Origin: an uncultured Cyanobium sp.
Lineage (GTDB): Bacteria; Cyanobacteriota; Cyanobacteriia; PCC-6307; Cyanobiaceae
NCBI GenBank assembly: GCA_937919075.1
Contig: CALFOF010000064.1
Location: forward strand, 1-6,369
Direction: 5' to 3'
DNA: 6,369 nt
Part shown: in pieces, positions 4,817 to 6,369 of the stretch
Position numbering within the stretch: the first letter of the stretch is position 1
How the letters are laid out: the number at the start of each line of letters is the position of its first letter
Program-made: the position numbers and the translations under genes
Notes under the pieces: model-generated
What the model was told of the DNA's origin: nothing
Databases searched by the model: none
Seen by the model: only the letters and a program-made list of their open reading frames with translations

Positions 4817-6369
4817 TTGACGAAGCCGGCGCGCAGGTGGCTGCTCGGGGGACTGGCCTACGCGTTGGTGCTGCTCCTGGCCCTGGGCTCGCCGCTGCAG
4901 GCCAAGCCTGCGACAGGACAGATTCCCGCATCCACGCGCCCCACCTTCACGGCCTCTCCGCCTTCCCTTGACCGGGCCACGTCGATGGTGGCGGCCGGCA
5001 GCTATGACGTGGCCGCCGTGCGCATCCTCGGCATTCCCACCTTGATGGTGGCCTCGCCCGTGGTGGGCCATGGCAACGGCATGGGCAACAGCAGTGAAGC
5101 GGAGGCCGGCCCCGATGCGGAGCGCCGCGCCCAGGTGATCGAGGGGAACCTACGCCTCCTGTATAATCCCGCCGCCGTCTGCAGCAACAGTGAACGGTGG
5201 GCTGAATGGACCCTGCTGCGAGTTCTGGGGGCCAGAGATCCTGCCTGTGATGGCGGCCTGCCCGATGGTGTGCGGGCTGCGTCCGACGATCTCAATGTGA
5301 TGGTGCGGCAGCTGCCCAACGGTGCCGTGATCCTGGAGGCCACAGTGCCGGAGCGGCCCCAGCCGCTGCCACTGCTCACCGTGACCTTTGCCGACACCAC
5401 CTTGAACGGCACCACGGCGCTGGAGCTGGGACAGCGGTGGCAGGAGCGGCTGCAAGGCCGCCTCCGCTACGCCCGCCAGGCGCTGCTGCCGCAGAACATG
5501 CGCCAGCGGTTGATGCTCTCCCTGCTGGTCATGGCCCTGGTGCTGCTGCTCACGGCCGGCACCTTCTGGCTGTGGCGCCGCAACCTGCTCGCCATTGTCA
5601 GGCTGAAAGCACAGGCGCCGGCCCCAGCAACGGCCCCGGCGGTTGCCGTCACGCGCGGCCTGCGCCTGAGGCTGTTCGAGGCGCTCAGCTTTGTGCTGCT
5701 GGTGCTGGTGCTGCTGCAAGTGATGGCGGTGGTGGCGCTGGCCCTGATGGCCATTCCCGGTGGCGTGCCGCTGGCGCTGGAGGTGCTGCTACAGCCCGCG
5801 CTGGTGGGGATCAAGGTGCTGGTGTTCGCCTTCATCGCGCTGCTGGGCCGGGCACTGGTGTCGTTCCTGCTGGATCAGTGGGCCACCAGTGGCCGGGTGC
5901 CCGCCGACGAACTGGCCCGCCGTGACCAGCGCCACCACAGCCTTGAGCGCATCTTTCAACGGCTGGTGGATCTTTCCTGCATCGCCATCGCCGCCGGCTG
6001 GGTGGTGATGGGCATTCCCGGCGTGCGCGAAACCTCTGCATCGTTCCTGCTGGCCGGCGGCGCCGTGCTGGGTGGCCTGGCGATCGTGTTTCAGGGTCTG
6101 CTGCGGGATTTCGCCGCCGGTCTGGCGGTGCTGCTCGAGGATCGCTACGCCATCGGCGATTGGATCGAGATCGGCGACATCGAAGGCGATGTGGTCGATC
6201 TGAGTGTGCTGAGCACTCAGCTGCGCTGCCTCGATCAGCGGGTGGCCGTGATACAGAACGGCGCTTTCGACCGGGTGATGAACCACACCAAGATCCGTTC
6301 CGGCAAGTTGGTGGAGCTGCTGCTCTCCCACCGCACCGCCGACATCAATGCCGTGCTGGCGGTGATCGC
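4817..6369 (+). CDS. MscS-family mechanosensitive ion channel (3' end outside window)
   Basis: Channels of this family open under membrane tension to release solutes after osmotic down-shock. The frame is open for 517 codons to the right edge with no stop. The TTG start gives a basic n-region (TKPARR), a hydrophobic core at 9-24 and a possible signal-peptidase site after SPLQA (25-29). Residues 30-227 form a soluble domain, expected outside the cytoplasm, with two cysteines (C122, C144). Membrane segments follow at about 231-250, 289-313, 325-350 and 383-402. The pore-lining helix is at about 409-440 (AGGAVLGGLAIVFQGLLRDF), with the Gly/Ala small-residue pattern of MscS TM3. The MscS beta domain comes next (EDRYAIGDWIEIGDIEG from 441, VVDLSVLSTQLR, VIQNG at 478-482). 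The usual IPN is IQN here. The missing part should be the rest of the cytoplasmic cage. The channel core is clear; the N-terminal domain is not one I recognise. Confidence 0.92.
   Translation, partial: MTKPARRWLLGGLAYALVLLLALGSPLQAKPATGQIPASTRPTFTASPPSLDRATSMVAAGSYDVAAVRILGIPTLMVASPVVGHGNGMGNSSEAEAGPDAERRAQVIEGNLRLLYNPAAVCSNSERWAEWTLLRVLGARDPACDGGLPDGVRAASDDLNVMVRQLPNGAVILEATVPERPQPLPLLTVTFADTTLNGTTALELGQRWQERLQGRLRYARQALLPQNMRQRLMLSLLVMALVLLLTAGTFWLWRRNLLAIVRLKAQAPAPATAPAVAVTRGLRLRLFEALSFVLLVLVLLQVMAVVALALMAIPGGVPLALEVLLQPALVGIKVLVFAFIALLGRALVSFLLDQWATSGRVPADELARRDQRHHSLERIFQRLVDLSCIAIAAGWVVMGIPGVRETSASFLLAGGAVLGGLAIVFQGLLRDFAAGLAVLLEDRYAIGDWIEIGDIEGDVVDLSVLSTQLRCLDQRVAVIQNGAFDRVMNHTKIRSGKLVELLLSHRTADINAVLAVI

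Noticed and set aside
4714..4971. 85-codon plus-strand frame starting inside tRNA-Leu
   Set aside because: It starts within the tRNA and overlaps the channel gene in another frame. The channel frame gives a proper signal peptide.
3941..5071. 376-codon minus-strand frame
   Set aside because: It crosses the tRNA-Leu gene and overlaps both the Ycf66-family gene and the start of the channel gene, with Arg/Gly/Gln-rich shadow composition.
5150..5719. 189-codon minus-strand frame rich in Gln and His
   Set aside because: Antisense to CTG-rich leucine codons in the channel gene, which read as CAG/CAC on the other strand.
5437..5925. 162-codon plus-strand frame in the channel region
   Set aside because: Out of frame with the MscS-family gene, which has continuous membrane segments here. 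The Ala/Gly/Pro composition is that of a shadow frame.

Overview
This GC-rich window looks like ordinary core-genome sequence from a cyanobacterium, most likely a freshwater or coastal Cyanobium/Synechococcus-type picocyanobacterium. The taxonomic call rests on a Ycf66-family gene (a family known from cyanobacteria and some plastids), an isoleucyl-tRNA synthetase with a cyanobacterial-looking N-terminus (KDTLNLLQTPFGMRANA), and strongly GC-biased third codon positions. It is an inference, not a database result.

Layout from left to right: (1) positions 1-103 lie past the end of ileS and may hold the first nine codons of another minus-strand gene at the very edge. (2) 104-3172, minus strand: complete ileS. 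(3) 3173-3273: a divergent intergenic gap with one small palindrome and no convincing promoter. (4) 3274-3711, plus strand: small two-to-three-helix membrane protein of the DUF1622 family. (5) 3712-3810: a gap between convergent genes, with repeated GGCTGA units and a GC-rich hairpin that may end transcription. (6) 3811-4644, minus strand: Ycf66-family membrane protein with a long Pro/Ala-rich tail. (7) 4699-4780, plus strand: tRNA-Leu(UAG). (8) 4817 to the right edge, plus strand: the first 517 codons of an MscS-family mechanosensitive channel with a signal peptide and a large N-terminal extramembrane domain. This gene starts at TTG and runs off the window, so a search limited to ATG starts and closed frames misses it.

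Two of the genes serve translation (IleRS and tRNA-Leu) and three encode membrane proteins (DUF1622, Ycf66, MscS). The alternating strands (minus, plus, minus, plus, plus) argue against a single operon. Only the tRNA and the MscS gene are close enough, in the same direction, to share a transcript. I see no mobile element, CRISPR array, phage gene or defence system, and no convincing evidence for a previously undescribed system. The most useful observations are the easily missed MscS gene, the ycf66 start that must be moved out of the tRNA, the extra segment in IleRS, and the repeat/hairpin structure at 3700-3790.
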